NCBI RefSeq assembly: GCF_949987515.2
Contig: NC_082701.1
Coordinates: forward strand, 34,861,755 to 34,925,754
Length of the DNA stretch: 64,000 bases
From: Delphinus delphis
Taxonomy: Eukaryota; Chordata; Mammalia; Artiodactyla; Delphinidae
Direction of reading: 5' to 3'
In this document: piece after piece, positions 40,154 to 53,402 of the stretch
Layout of the letters: each line of letters begins with the position of its first letter
How positions within the stretch are numbered: the stretch's first letter is position 1
The notes under the pieces: model-generated
Databases searched by the model: none
Seen by the model: only the letters and a program-made list of their open reading frames with translations
Told to the model about the DNA's origin: nothing
Translations under genes and position numbers: made by a program

Positions 40154-41450
40154 GGTGAGTGATGGAGGTGTCAGGGCTCGCTTCCAGGGTCCCTTGGGGT
40201 TGGAGCAGCAGTACCTGAGCCCAAGCCAGACTGAAGCGCCCAGAGCACTGAGTGCACTCCGGGTTTGCACCTACCTTTGTGAGCACTAGGGCTTGGCCTG
40301 GGGCCACTCTCATCACAAAGCACTGAGGAAAAGAGGCGGCAGAGCCTAGGGCCTCTGGATGAAAGGTGGTGGGAAAAAATTCACATCGTTCGTGATGCTA
40401 GGTGCTAGGCGCAGAAGCAGCTGGAATAGAGAAATTTCTCTCTGCACAGAGAGCATAGGGATAAGAGTTGGGAATGGGGTGTGTGTTCCACGGACACTTG
40501 TGCCTAAGCTTCAGAAATATCCATTCTCCCCTGCAGTCTTGACCGGCAATCTCAAAGCTAAGTGCTTTTAGTTTGAGAACCAGTGAATGCTACCTTAAAC
40601 TTCACAATCCTCCGGTGATCAATGGGAAAAAGGAAGATAGAGCTGCCTGCAAATTGCAGGCTTCAAGGAGAGGATCCCAGAAAAATTCCCTCAAATTTTC
40701 CATTTTTTTTCTGTCCCTACCCTGCTTCACAACTTAACAGTCACAACTTAAAGTTACTCCTCTTTAATGGGATTTCTCATTACGAAATCAAAATGAGTTG
40801 ACTGTAAGGGGTTCTTGTGGTAATTTGCTGATATGGAACTTCGTTTGATGCAGCATTTGGGTTTGCAAACATAAGCTATTTATCACATTCCAAGTGGCTC
40901 TGACAGCTATAAAGTGAGTCATTGTACTCACTGCAGTCACCACTATTTTTGAGATTATTTCAGCAATTACCTTTCCAAACTCCTTCAGTAATTACACTTC
41001 TGGCCTCATTATCCATAATTTGGAAAGGAAAGACGTTTGGTAGAAAGAGATGATTCATCTTATACCCTCTCCTTACCCTGCAATGTGTGTGTGTGTCCTT
41101 AAGAAGTTGGTGTGGGTGGGCGGAGGGAGGGGGGCTTGGGGAATGGGAGATGGGAAGGCAGCTAAAATGATCAGAGGCAGTATATTCTGGCAAGATTGCA
41201 ATTTTTTCTGTAGGATGATTTACAAAAAACAACAAAAATTATACCAACTGCCAGAGAGGCCAACGTGAGGATTAAGGTGACACTTTAAGTTGAACTTTCT
41301 TTTTCCCCTAGTACCACATGGTCTTTTGGGCTGTGAGTCTGGTGGTAATTGTAGTGACAGCTCCATAGTAGCATGAAGTATCATGGTGTCCTTACAACCC
41401 TCCCTAGGATAAAGTAACATATGGAAATAAGTTCTTAACTCTAAACTGAC
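40154..41450. other. KIF2B upstream flank
   Basis: The first 150-200 bp upstream of the KIF2B start are GC-richer than the surroundings and probably hold the old promoter and 5' UTR, but no TATA box or other motif can be assigned. The rest is unassigned AT-rich DNA. The KIF2B frame remains open upstream to 40270 by chance; the conserved protein starts at 40153. Confidence 0.4.
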
Positions 41451-41451
41451 T

Positions 41452-41761
41452 TTTAAAAAATTTTATTTATTTTTGGCTGCATTGGGTCTTCGTTGCTGCA
41501 CGCGGGCTTTTCTCTAGTTGTGGTGAGCAGGGGCTACTCTTCATTTTGGTGAGCGGATGTCTTATTGAGGTGGCTTCTCTTGTTGCAGAGCACAGGTTCT
41601 AGGCGTGTGGGCTTCAGTAGCTGTGCCAGGAGGGCTCAGTAGTTGTGGCACACGGGCTTAGTTACTACACGGCATGTGGAATCTTCCCAGACCAAGGCTC
41701 AAACCCGTGTTCCCTGCATTGGCAGGTGGATTCTTAACCACTGCACCACCAGGGAAGTCCC
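41452..41761 (-). mobile_element. CHR-2-like SINE (long form)
   Basis: Reverse long CHR SINE: 'tttggctgcattgggtcttc', 'gtggcttctcttgttgcaga', head 'aggctcaaacccgtgttccc' and 'caccaccagggaagtccc'. The flanks share 'aactgactt' (left) and 'aactcactt' (right), a probable decayed target-site duplication. Confidence 0.9.
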
Positions 41762-41819
41762 AACTCACTTCTTTTAAATGGAAAGTTTACTTAAAAATTT
41801 AGTTAGGGAAACGCAAGAG

Positions 41820-41932
41820 GGAAGAGATATGGGAACATATGTATATGTATAACTGATTCACTTTGTTATAAAGCAGAAACTAACACACCATTGTAAAGCA
41901 ATTATACCCCAATAAAGATGTTAAAAAAAAAT
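41820..41932 (+). mobile_element. L1 3' UTR tail fragment
   Basis: About 110 bp of the L1 3' terminus: 'tataactgattcactttgtt', 'aaagcagaaactaacacacc', and 'ccccaataaagatgtt' before an A run. An extreme 5' truncation. Confidence 0.8.
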
Positions 41933-42529
41933 TCTGTAGTGTTAGAGTTAATGCCATTGATGATATTATTAATTTCATATTTCTAATATTCATCAAAATG
42001 GACTCATAGATTTTCTCATGTTGTATACATTCAGCAGGGTATTTATTAATTTTCAATGCTCAGGAAGGTGAATTTACTAATTTTTAAGGCAGCTGAAAGA
42101 ATATAAAGGGTGAAATAGTAAAGATATTTTTTCTGGGTCCAGAAGAAAAATTAAATTACTCATTTGGCAGAGTATGAGGTGTGGGAGAGGAGAAGAGAAA
42201 GAAGAGTAATAAAGGAGGTTGGTTTTAGTAGAAGTTAGGTGTGGGGAAATGAGGAAAGCCTTTAAAGGAAGGTAGAAGAAAATGATATTTGAAATCCACA
42301 ATTGCATGGTATACTAATGTTCTAGACTCTAGAAAGATATAGTAATCCTTTAAGAAGATAGAGGGGCAAAGTGAGGGAGGGGAAGAGGGATTGGAAAAGG
42401 GTCAGATCAATATCTGGTATTATGAGTGTTTGAAGGCACTTTGACTTATTCTCTCTTCAGTACCAAACAAAATACAGTTTTGAAATTTCAACTGAGAACA
42501 ACTCAGAAGTTAGATAACACTTCCTACTG

Positions 42530-42794
42530 TTGGGGAAGAGAAACCCCCCCCACACCCATCTTGAGTCCTTGTGGCTGGACTAATGATAAAATTGACACAA
42601 GACAGATTAACACAAGTAAAAGAAACAAGTTTTAATCATGTCACAGAGTTCTCATAGAAATGGAACCTAAGAAGTGCCCAAAGCAGATAGCTTTTATACT
42701 TTTTAGACAAAGAAACAATACATTTGTGAGGAATTGGCAGGACAAAGAAACTTAGGTTTGGATGCTCAGTTAGTTAAAAAAAAAAAAATTTAGT
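42530..42794 (-). mobile_element. possible ERVL-type LTR remnant
   Basis: 'aattgacacaagacagatta', 'gcagatagcttttatacttt' and 'gaggaattggcaggacaaag' resemble a mammalian ERVL LTR in reverse. Family and limits are uncertain, and no retroviral gene is recognisable beside it. Confidence 0.35.
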
Positions 42795-43034
42795 TAAGCT
42801 TACATTTTTTTTTTTTTTTTTTTTTTTTGCGGTACGTGGGCCTCTCACTGCTGTGGCCTCTCCCTTTGTGGAGCACAGGCTCCGGACGCGCAGGCTCAGC
42901 GGCCATGGCTCATGGGCCCAGCCATTCCACGGCATGTGGGATCTTCCCGGACCAGGGCACGAACTCGTGTCTCCGGCTTCAGCAGGCAGACTCTCAACCA
43001 CTGCGACACCAGGGAAGCCCTAAGCTTACATTTT
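42795..43034 (-). mobile_element. CHR-type SINE
   Basis: Element 42809-43020 in reverse, with a long T tract as its tail. Flanked by the perfect 14-bp duplication taagcttacatttt at 42795-42808 and 43021-43034. Confidence 0.96.
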
Positions 43035-43647
43035 GAAAAGAAGTTTGGAGGGGGTGGTATTGGATAAGTATGTAGTGTGCACTTCAGGGAGATGTTGAAT
43101 GTCAGAGGAGGGATTGGAGAAAGGGCTTTACCTAGTTGTGTTTTTATGATTATTAATTTTATTTGCCAAATTATTGGTATATAAAGCTGTACTATAAATC
43201 CGTTTTTTCTTAGTTTTAAGGGCATTAGGGAAATGTTTTAATCCCTCTGTTTTTTAAGTTAAATTATATATTTGAAAGCATTGCTGCTTTAAGGTGCTTA
43301 ATAGTTGTTTTTTTTTCTTTTTAAACCTTTACCTTTGAAAAAGCTAGCCCTCTCTCAAAATTATGCAAACTAGGGCTTTGCCCAGTTAACCATATTTTTA
43401 CAACTAAGCCAATAATTTTGTAGATGACTAGGTCTGTGGTGACAGTGCAAAAATCAGAGACTAAAGTTTATTTTGCTGCCCAGCATACCCATAAAGGTCT
43501 TTTAAGATATTTCAGGGCTTTTTACCCCTTTAGTTCTATTTTCTCTTAAATAGTTCCTTAGGAGGTCTCATTTGTTTCCAAGTTTAATTTGTTTTATTTG
43601 GAGATACATACATATAGAGAGAGAGTGGGAAGGAGAGCGACAAACCT
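43035..43647. other. intergenic, nothing recognised
   Basis: AT-rich spacer before the second full-length L1. May continue the LTR-related sequence to its left, but I see no firm match. Confidence 0.4.
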
Positions 43648-43929
43648 CTCAGGTGTTTTTCTTTTAATTTTTTAATTTAATTTTATTAATTTTTTTATAC
43701 AGCAGGTTCTTATTAGTTATCCATTTTATACATATTAGTGTATATATGTCAATCCCAATCTCCCATTCATCACACCACCACCCTCACCCCCGGCTGCTTT
43801 CCCGCCTTGGTATCCATACGTTTGTTCTCTAGATCTCTGTCTCAATTTCTGCCCTGCATACCGGTTCATCTGTAACATTTTTCTAGGTTCCACATATATG
43901 TGCTAATATATGATATTTGTTTTTCTCTT

Positions 43930-46900
43930 TCTGACTTACTTCACTCTGTATGACAGGCTATAGGTCTACCCACATCTCTACAAATGACCCAATTTGATTC
44001 CTTTTTATGGCTGAGTAATATTCCATTGTGTATATGTGCCACATCTTCTTTATCCATTCCTCTGTTGATAGACATTTAGATTGATTCCATGACATGGATA
44101 TTGTAAATAGTGCTGCAATGAACATTGGGGTGCATATATATTTTTGAATTATGGTTTTCTCTGGGTATATGCCCAGTAGTGGAATTCCTGGGTCATATGG
44201 TAATTCTATTTTTAGTATTTTAAGGAACCTCCATACTGTTCTCCATAGTGGCTGTATCAATTTCCATTACCACTAACAGTGCAAGAGGGTTCCCTTTCTC
44301 CAAACCCTCTCCAGCATTTGCTGTTTGTAGATTTTCTGATGATGCCCATTCTAAATGGTGTGAGGTGATACCTCATTGTAGTTTTGATTTGCATTTCTCT
44401 AATAATTAGTGATGTTGAGCATCTCTTCATGTGCTTCTTGGCCATCTGTATGTCTTCTTTGGAGAAATGTCTATTTAGGTCTTCTGCCCATCTCTTGATT
44501 GGGTTCTATGATTTTTTAATATTGAGTTGCATGAGCTGTTTATATATTTTGGAGATTAATCCTTTGTACATCGATTCATTTGCAAATATTTTCACCCATT
44601 CTGAGGGTTGTCTTTTCATCTTGTTTATGGTTTCCTTTGCTATGCAAAAGCTTTTAAGTTTCATTAGGTCCCATTTGTTTATTTTTCTTTTTATTTCCAT
44701 TACTCTAGGAGGTGGATCAAAAAAGATCTTGCTGTGATTTATGTCAAACAGTGTTCTTCCTATGTTTTCCTCTAAGAGTTTTATAGTGTCCAGTCTTACA
44801 TTTAGGTCTCTAATCCATTTTGAGTTTACTTTTGTGTATGGTGTTAGGGAGTGTTCTAATTTCATTCTTTTACATGTGGCTGTCCAGTTTTCCCAGCACC
44901 ACTTATTGAAGAGGCTGTCTTTTCTCCATTGCATATACTTGCCTCCTTTGTTATAGATTAGTTGACCATAGGTGCGTGGGTTTATCTCTGGGCTTTCTAT
45001 ACTGTTCCATTGATCTATATCTCTGTTTTTGTGCCAGTACCATATTTTCTTGATTACTGTAGCTTTGTAGTGTAGGCTGAAATCAAGGAGTCTGATTCCT
45101 CCAGCTCCGTTTTTTTTCCCTCAAGACTGCTTTGGCTATTTGGGATCTTTTCTGTCTCCATACAAATTTTAACTTTTTTTGTTCTAGTTGTGTAAAAAAT
45201 GCCATTGGTAATTTGATAGGGATTACATTGAATCTGTAGATTGCTTCGGGTTGTATAGTCATTTTCACAATATTGATTCTTCCAATCCAAGAACATGGTA
45301 TATCTCTCCATCTGTTGGTATCGTCTTTGATTGCTTTCATCAGTGTCTTATAGTTTTCTGCATACAGGTCTTTTGTCTCCCTAGGTAGGTTTATTCCTAA
45401 GTATTTTATTCTTTTTGTTGCAGTGGTAAATGGGAGTGTTTCCTTAATTTCTCTTTCAGATTTTTCATCATTAGTGTATAAGAATGCAAGAGATTTCTGT
45501 GCATTAATTTTGTATACTGCAACTTTACCAAATTCATTGATTTGCTCTAGTAGTTTTCTGGTGGCATCTTTAGGATTCTGTATGTATAGTATATTGTCAC
45601 CTGCAAACAGTGACAATTTTACTTCTTCTTTTCCAATTTGTATTCTTTTATTTCTTTTTCTTCTCTGATTGCTGTGGTTAGGACTTTCAAAACTATGTCG
45701 AATAATACTGGTGAGAGTGGACATCCTTGTCTTTTTCCCGGTCTTAGAGGAAATGCTTTCAGTTTTTCACCATTGAGAATGATGTTTGCTGTGGGTTTGT
45801 CATATATGGCCTTTATTATGTTGAGGTAGGTTCCCTCTATACCCAGTTTCTGGAGAGTTTTCATCATAAATCAGTGTTGAATTTTGTCAAACGCTTTTTC
45901 TGCATCTATTGAGGTGATCATATGGTTTTTATTTTTCAATTTGTTAATATGGTGTATCACATTGATTGATATGCATATACTGAAGAATCCTTGCATCCCT
46001 GGGATAAATCCCACTTGATCATGGTGTATGATCCTTTTAATGTGTTGTTGGATTCTGTTTGCTAGTATTCTGTTGAGGGTTTTTCAATCTATATTCATCA
46101 GTGATATTAGTCTGTAATTTTCTTTTTTTAAGTATGTTTGTCTGGCTTTGGCATCAGGGTGATGCTGGCCTCATAGAATGAGTTTGGGAGTGTTCCTTCC
46201 TCCGCAATTTTTTGGAACAGTTTGTGAAGGATTGATGTTAGCTCTTCTCTAAATGTTTAATAGAATTCACCTGTGAAGCTATTTGGTCCCAGACTTTTGT
46301 TTGTTGGAAGATTTTTAGTCACAGTTTCAAGTTCATTCCTTGTGATTTGTCTGTTCATATTTTCTATTTCTTCCTGGTTCAGTCTTGGAAGGTTATACCT
46401 TTGTAAAAATTTGTCCATTTCTTCTAGGTTGTCCATTTTTTTGGCATAGAGTTGCTTGTAGTAGTCTCTTAGGATGCTTTGTATTTCTGCAGTGTCTGTT
46501 GTAACTTCTTTTTCATTTCTAATTTTCTTGACTTGAGTCCTCTCCCTCTTTTTCTTGATGAGTCTGGCTAATGGTTTATTGATTTGTTTATCTCCTCAAA
46601 GAACCATCTTTTAGTTTTATTGATCTTTGCTATTGTTTTCTTTGTTTCTATTTCATTTATTTCTGCTCTGATATTTATGATTTCTTTCTTTCTGCTAACT
46701 TTGAGTTTTATTTGTTCTTCTTTCTCTAGTTCCTTTAGGTGTAAGGTTAGATTGTTTATTTGAGATTTTTCTTGTTTCTTGAGGTAGGCTTGTATTGCTA
46801 TAAACTTCCCTCTTAGAACTACTTTTGCTGCTTTCCATATGTTTTGCATCCTCGTGTTTTCATTGTCATTTGTCTCCAGGTATTTTTTGGTTTCCCCTTT

Positions 46901-47890
46901 GATTATTTCAGTGATCTCTTGATTATTTAGTAACATATTATTTAACCTCCATGTGTTTGTGTTTTTTACGCATTTTTCCCTGTAATATATTTCTAATCTC
47001 ATAGTGTTGTGGTCAGAAAAGATGCTTGATATGATTTCAGTTTTCTAAAATTTACTGAGGCTTGATTTGTTACCAAAGATGTAATCTATCCTGGAGAATG
47101 TTCTGTGCACAGTTGAGAAGAAAGTGTAATCTGCTGCTTTCAGATGGAATGTCCTATAAATATAAATTAAATCTATCTGGTCTATTGTGTCATTTAAAGC
47201 TTGTGTTTCCTTATTAATTTTCTGTTTGGATGATCTGTCCATTGGTGTAATTGAGGTGTTAAAGTCCTCCACTATTATTGTGTTAATGTTGATTTCCTCT
47301 TTTAGAGCTGTTAGCAGTTGCCTTATGTATTGAGATGCTCCTAATTTGGGTACATATATCTTTATAATTGTTATATCTTCTTCTTGGGTTGATCCCTTGA
47401 TCATTATGTAGTGTCCTTCCTTGTCTCTTGTAACATTCTTTATTTTAAAGTCTATTTTATCTGAGATGAGTATTGCTACTCCAGCTTTCTTTTGATTTCC
47501 ATTTGCATGGAATATCTTTTTCCATCCCCTCACTTTCAGTCTGTATGTGTCCCTAGGTCTGAAGTAGGTCTCTTTTAGACAGCATATATATGAGTCTTGT
47601 TTTTTTTTTTTTTTTTGCGGTACGCGGGCCTCTCACTGTTGTGGCCTCTCCCATTGCGGAGCACAGGCTCCGGACGCACAGGCTCAGCTGCCATGGCTCG
47701 TGGGCCCAGCCTCTCTGCGGCATGTGGGATCTTCCTGGTCCGGGGCACGAACCCGTGTCCCCTGCATCAGCAGGCGGACTCTCAACCACTGCGCCACCAG
47801 GGAAGCCCTGGGTCTTGTTTTTGTATCCATGCAACAAGCCTGTGTCTTTTGGTTGGAGCATTTAATCCATTCACATTTAAGGTAATTATT
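43930..47890 (-). pseudogene. L1 copy D ORF2 remnant (endonuclease-reverse transcriptase)
   Basis: The endonuclease is well preserved at 47045-47533 (HANGNQKKAGVAILISDKID; EDFNTSITPMD). A linker follows at 46568-47002. The RT palm and thumb are at 45083-45867, with [12 protein letters not shown] intact, but the FADD active site reads FAGD at 45596-45607, losing a metal-binding aspartate. The C-terminal part is at 43958-44934, ending in [14 protein letters not shown] and the HIYTMEYYSAIKRN block. Several frameshifts and stops separate these blocks. A SINE splits the N-terminal part. Outer limits are estimated from copy A. Confidence 0.87.
47594..47822 (-). mobile_element. CHR-type SINE nested in L1 copy D
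   Basis: Element about 47605-47811 in reverse. The 11-bp duplication gtcttgttttt flanks it (47594-47604 and 47812-47822). Copy A has uninterrupted L1 sequence at the matching place, which confirms the insertion. Confidence 0.95.
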
Positions 47891-47999
47891 GATATGTATG
47901 TCCCTATTACCATTTTCTTAATTGTTTTCATTTTGTTTTTGTAGGTCTTTTTCTTCTCTTGTGTTTTCCACTTAGAGAAGTTCCTTAAGCATTTGTTGT

Positions 48000-48897
48000 A
48001 GAGCTGGTTTGGTGGTGCTGAATTCTCTTAGCTTCTGCTTGTCTGTAAAGCTTTTGATTTCTCCATTAAATCTAAATGAAATCCTTGCCAGGTAGAGTAA
48101 TCTTTGTTGTAGGTTCTTCCCTTTCATCATTTGAAGTATATCATGCCACTCCCTTCTGGCAGAAACTTCAGAGTTTCTGCTGATAAATCAGCCATTAACC
48201 TTATGGGAGTTCCCATGTATGTTATCTGTCATTTTTCCCTTGCTTCTTTCAATAATTTTTCTTTGTCTTTAATTTTTGTCAGTTTGATTACTATTTGTCC
48301 CAGCATGTTTCTCCTTGGGTTTATCCTACCTGGGACTCTCTGCACTCCCTGGACTTGGGTGGCTATTTCCTTTCCCATGTTAGGGAAGTTTTCGACTACA
48401 CTCTCTTCAAATATTTTCTTGGGTCCTTTCTCTCTCTCTTCTCCTCCTGGGACCCCTGTAATGAGAATGCTGCTGGGTTTAATGTTGTCCCAGAGGCCTC
48501 TCAGGCTGTCTTCATTTCTTTTCATTCTTTTCTCTTTATTCTGCTCCACAGCAGTGAATTCCACCATTCTGTTTTCCAGGTCACTTATCCATTCTTCTGC
48601 CTCAGTTATTCTGCTACTGATTCCTTCTAGTGTAGTTTTCATTTCAGTTATTGTATTTTTCATCTCTGTTTGTTCTTTAATTATTCTAGGTTTTTGTTAA
48701 ACATTTCTTGCATCTTCTCAATCTTTGTCTCCATTCTTTTTCTGAGGTCCTGGATTATCTTCACTATCATTAATCTGAATTCTTTTTCTGGAATGTTGCC
48801 TATCTCCACTTCATTTATTTGTTTTTCTGTGGTTTTATCTTGTTCCTTCATCTGGTACCCTGCCCTCTGCCTTTTCGTCTTGTCTATCTTCCTGTGA
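48000..48897 (-). pseudogene. L1 copy D ORF1 remnant (RNA-binding coiled-coil protein)
   Basis: The largest open piece, 48229-48663, has the coiled coil (GISSRITEAEEWISDLENR) followed by the RNA-binding core (GVPGGEEREKGPKKIFEE) and the basic end KEKLLKEAREK. The N-terminal part at 48670-48897 is in a shifted frame. The ends are set by comparison with the copy at 21087-21991. Confidence 0.85.
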
Positions 48898-49859
48898 ATG
48901 TGGTTTTTGTTCCACAGACTTCAGGATTGTAGTTCTTCTTGCTTCTGCTGTCTGCCCTCTGGTGGATGAGGCTATCTAAGAGGCTTGTGCATGTTTCCTG
49001 ATGGGAGTGACTGGTGGTGGGTAGATCTGGGTGTTGCTCTGGTGGGCAGAGCTCAGTAAAACTTTAATCTGCTTGACTGCTGAATAGTGGGGCTGGGTTC
49101 CCTCCCTGATGGTTTTTTGGCCTGAGGCGACACAACACTGGAGCCTACCAGACTCTTTGGTGGGGCTAATGGAGGACTCTGGAAGGGCTCATGATAAGAA
49201 GTACTTCCCAGAACTTCTGCTGCCAGTGTCCTTGTCCTCATAGTGAGATAGGGCCACCCCCCCCACCCCGCCTCTGCAGGAGACCATCCAACCCTAGCAG
49301 GTAGGTCTGATTCAGTCTCCTATGGGGTCACTGCTCCTTCAACTGGTTCATAATGTGCACACTACTTTGTGTGTTCCCTTCAAGAGTGGAATCTCTGTTT
49401 CCCCCAGTCCTGTTGGAAGTCCTGCAGTCAAATCCCACTAGCTTTCAAAGTCTGATTCTCTAGGAATTCCTCCTCCCACTGCCAGACTCCCAGGTTGGGA
49501 AGCCTGATGTGGGGCTCAGAACCTTCACTCCAGTGGGTGGACTTCTGTGGTATAAGTGTTCTCCATTTTGTGAATCACCCACCCAGCAGTTATGGAATTT
49601 GATTTTATTGTGATTGTGCCCATCCTACCATCTCACTGTGGCTTCTCCTTTGTCTTTGGATATGGGGTATGTCTTTTGGTACATTCCAGTGTCTTCCTGT
49701 CGTTAATTGTTCAGCAGTTAGTTGTGATTTCGGTGTTCTCACAAGAGCGAGTGAGAGCACGTCCTTCTACTCTGTCATCTAGAACCAATCTGCCTCAGGT
49801 GTTTTTAATTGCCTTTAGTAGCTTCAACATCTACCCACTAACAAAAGCCTGAAACAGAT

Positions 49860-50575
49860 CTTTGACTTCTCTCTCCTCCACCGCCCATCGTGATTTGGAG
49901 TTAGGTAATCCTTTTCCAGCCTCTAGAATTCTTCCATAACTGTGACATCTTTTAATCTCCCAACTAATTATTACCTTGCTTCATTGGGCAACCTCATCCA
50001 GTCAGGGACTCAGCTTATTTCTCACATTGCCCCTAGAATTATTTTAATGGATAATATCTTATTAATTCCCTGCTCACAGATGTTTCAGTAGCTCTCCATC
50101 TTTCTAATCGATATAGTACAAATTCCACAAGAGGGTACATAATGCACTTTGTCATCTTGCCTTACTTTTTCATCCTCAAACTTTACCATTATCCACATGT
50201 AATGTGAAGTTGAACAGTACTGAAGAACTTGAGGTCCTTCAAACACAGCATTTTCTTTCAGATTACTAACATCTAGTCCAGTGGTTCTCACTATTAAGGT
50301 ACATGAAACTCACCTATAGAGCTTGTTAGAACACAGATTGCTGGGCCCCACCCCAGAGATTCTGATTCAGTGAGTCTGAGGTGTGGGACTGATAATTTGC
50401 ATGTCTAACAAGTTCCCAAGTGAAGCTGATGCTACTGGTTCTGGGACACACACATTGAGAATTACTTTTTCAGTGCTCTGGCTAGAATAGCCTCTCTCTA
50501 CCTCCTCGTTTCCTTGAGCTCTTCAGTACCTATCTCAAATATGACAACCTGAAAAAGTTTCTCTGACCCTGTTGA
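49860..50575 (+). mobile_element. L2 LINE remnant split by a MER5A
   Basis: L2 blocks before ('attccctgctcacagatgtt', 'tcagtagctctccatctttc') and after ('agaatagcctctctctacct', 'ctcaaatatgacaacctgaa') the MER5A are collinear, so an older L2 was hit by the DNA transposon. Confidence 0.7.
50279..50470 (-). mobile_element. MER5A hAT non-autonomous DNA transposon
   Basis: Starts 'cagtggttctcac' and ends 'attgagaattac'. The core 'gattgctgggccccacccca' and 'tttgcatgtctaacaagttc' is typical of MER5A. Length of about 190 bp fits. Confidence 0.85.
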
Positions 50576-53006
50576 TGATAATCAGGCAAAATAACATTAA
50601 ACTGAGACATCTTCCTAAGAGATAGTATCTATTACTAATTGGGTTTGTTTGATCAGGGGAACCCAAAGGCTTCATTTTCAGTAGTGACTATGGAAAAAAT
50701 TCCCTTAGGTTAACATAACAATAAACCATAGAGAGTCATTTGAGTGATTTTACAATTTTGATAATCTGGAACTTCAATTGCAGTAATATCTTTTCTTAAT
50801 CTACTAATACAAAATTCAGAATTCAGATACCATGTATATAACCCACTCATTTTATGGAGTTTATTCTAATGGAACAGTCCAACTAAGAAAATGCTGTGAA
50901 TCTTTAGTAATAAGATAAATATAGCATTTGTCAAAGTGTGAAGACCTAGATATGAGTCATGGTATCATTTTTGGCCATGGCCTCAATGGCCATTTATTTG
51001 GTAGATGAACAGTTCTTCTACATTAGAGACACCATGACATTTTATTTAACTGAAAATAATCAAGCAATAAGTATATGTGAAATGCTTACCACATTCTGTT
51101 TCCTATTCCAAAGGAATCTTATCCTCAAAGATCTTACTACTTTCACATATTGTTCTATGTATTTACTAAGAAGCCCATGCCTTAACAAACAATTGATTGT
51201 GACTTCATTTCAAATCCCCCTTATTCAAAAGCTGTACATATATAGAGAAGTATAGGGTAGTGTGGGAGGAAGTAAACATGGGAGATGAGTTTAGTATTTT
51301 CATTATTAATTACAAGCATATTCCCAGGTTGGAGCCTGCCAGAGTTACTTTACAGCAGGGAATGTGATTTCTAGTCTCATTTTAGATACAAACCTCTCAG
51401 GGGAAATGCATCAAATAAATGCCTTTCTTGCACTGTTTTAATGGACATCTAGCAGCTGTTCTGTTTGTTTGATCACCTTGGGGGTCTGTACTTTTCCAGT
51501 AGATGGATGCAATCTGAGTTTGATTTTAGTTCTTCAGAGGAGCTCAGTAGATTTTCCCAAATCTCTTTGAAAAAATGTAATTTGTCATTTCCAATTTAAA
51601 AGTTCTTGTTTTCTTCTTTGAAGAGTGGAGAGATAACTTACTAAGTGTATGCCTTTAGAAAACAAGGGGAAAATTAACTTAAAATGAGAATAGTATTTTA
51701 CCATTGCAGCTATTATCTCTGCCTTCTGACATTTCAACATTTTTCCCATGCACTACACTTAACCAGAACAGAAAAGTCCACATTTTTCTAGCCGTCTCAC
51801 TGATTTAATAGGCAGGAATTGTTTCTATGACAACGGCATCAACTCCAAGCTATCTTTCCCCAGTTTATTAAATAGCACTGCTTACCCAGAGATATCTATA
51901 TGATTCCTACATATCTGTTGATTGTGGAAGTTATTATATGAAGTTAGCCAAGATGATAAGACTAACAATTGTCATTGTCTCATTTTAAACCCATTTGTGT
52001 TGGTCATCTTGCAGCTTTCAATTTGATTTAGGATGCTGAGGGAGGAGGCTTGGGATTTGCTGATTGTCTGTATATCAGTGCTTGTTTGTAACTCACAATG
52101 TAACTACAGAAATCATGTTACTCATGAGTATAGTAGGTGCCTTTGAAGTTCAGCTACAGCTCTTTAACTTGAAAGCCATGTTCTATATTCCTTGCCTTCA
52201 GAGTCTTCTTTAGATTATGCAATTCAGGATATTTAAATTAATTTGCTATGGAACAAAAACATTTTTCCATATGTTTTGAACTAAAAACAAAACAAAAAAC
52301 ATTATAGTTTTGTGAGAAATAATTGTAGGAACTTGGATATTTGTCCTAGAAAAAGTTTGAGAGACAGACTTCTCTATACTTAAAAGTCTACCTATAGAAG
52401 AAGAATATAATTTGTTCTATTTAATTTAATATGTGTGAATGTTCAATAATTCAAGTGCTAAGCCATCAAAACTCAACTTAGCATCACTTGTCTTGAAAAA
52501 CATTCCTTGACATCTATTGCTGTCTTTCCTCTAAATCAATCACGGGTAGATTTGTTGCCTTCATCTCAATTCCCACCTTTATTTCATATTTATTTTGACA
52601 TTACACTTAACCATTTTTGATTAAAAGTATCTGCATCTGCTTTCTAGGTAAATAATTAAGGACTTTGAGAGAAAGGAAGAGTGTACTTTGTGTTTTTATA
52701 CTCAGTGTCTAGAGTATGGATTTTTCAAGTTTCCTGGAATTATAAAAACTAGCACAGGGGATGGATGTTTTAGAGAGACATAAGGTCAAACTAATGAAGG
52801 ACCTCATTCAATCAGATATGCACTCAGCAAACCTTAATGACTGCCTCCTAAATATCAATGTCTGAGCTAAGTGCTCAGATAGATAGATATGAAATAGTAA
52901 ATAGATAGATATGAAATAGTAAAGCAAATAGCCCTAGACTCTGCTCTCAGGCAGCTTACAACATTGTTTTTAGAGACATATATTAACGAACAGCTACACA
53001 TGTGTG

Positions 53007-53007
<1 letters not shown>
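50576..53007. other. intergenic, weak traces of old repeats
   Basis: No gene is supported. Near 52815-52990 there is a diverged piece of an old interspersed repeat containing a 22-bp tandem doublet (unit atagatagatatgaaatag plus taa, about 52879-52922). The 98-codon frame at 50959-51255 has no domain. Confidence 0.45.

Positions 53008-53009
<2 letters not shown>

Positions 53010-53066
<57 letters not shown>
53010..53066. repeat. (TA)n microsatellite
   Basis: Nearly pure TA dinucleotide run of about 55 bp. Confidence 0.97.
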
Positions 53067-53069
<3 letters not shown>

Positions 53070-53227
53070 GGATGACATTCTAATAACTACAGCTATCTAA
53101 GAGTCAGGGTCCTATTCTCCTACTCTAAAGTGTATTAAAGCAGAGGCTAAATGGTAAATGACAACTTGTTAGGAAAGAGAGCACAGACCATATTTAAATT
53201 ACAGATGCAGGTGTTGGGCTAAATTTG

Positions 53228-53402
53228 TGTTCTCAAACCTGGCTATATATTGGAATCATTGGAGAATCTTATACAAAGTACAGATTACCTGGCTCCACCC
53301 AGACCTGCTGAATCAATCTCTAGTGGCCAGAGCCTGGGAATCTACGTTACTAAAAAGCACCCCAGGTGATTCTTCTGTTACTGTGAATCCAGAAAGCACT
53401 GG
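53228..53402. mobile_element. MER5-like hAT DNA transposon remnant
   Basis: 'gtgttctcaaacctggctat', 'attggaatcattggagaatc', 'acctggctccacccagacct' and 'ccccaggtgattcttctgtt' follow the order of a MER5-type element, ending 'aaagcactgg'. Confidence 0.65.

Larger units (their letters stand above)
43648..49806 (-). mobile_element. full-length L1 retrotransposon with 13-bp target-site duplication (L1 copy D)
   Basis: A complete L1 in reverse, 43661-49793. T-rich start (poly(A) tail), 3' UTR, ORF2, ORF1 and a 5' UTR of about 0.9 kb ending 'atctagaaccaatctgc'. The perfect repeat ctcaggtgttttt occurs at 43648-43660 and 49794-49806. Close relative of copy A in the same orientation. A CHR SINE is nested at 47605-47811. 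The coding frames are interrupted, so it is not autonomous. Short frames on both strands at 43958-49852 are pieces or shadows of it. Confidence 0.95.

Noticed and set aside
48131..48700. 189-codon plus-strand frame
   Set aside because: Antisense to the L1 copy D ORF1 remnant. The similar 144-codon frame at 10303-10737 has the same explanation in copy A.
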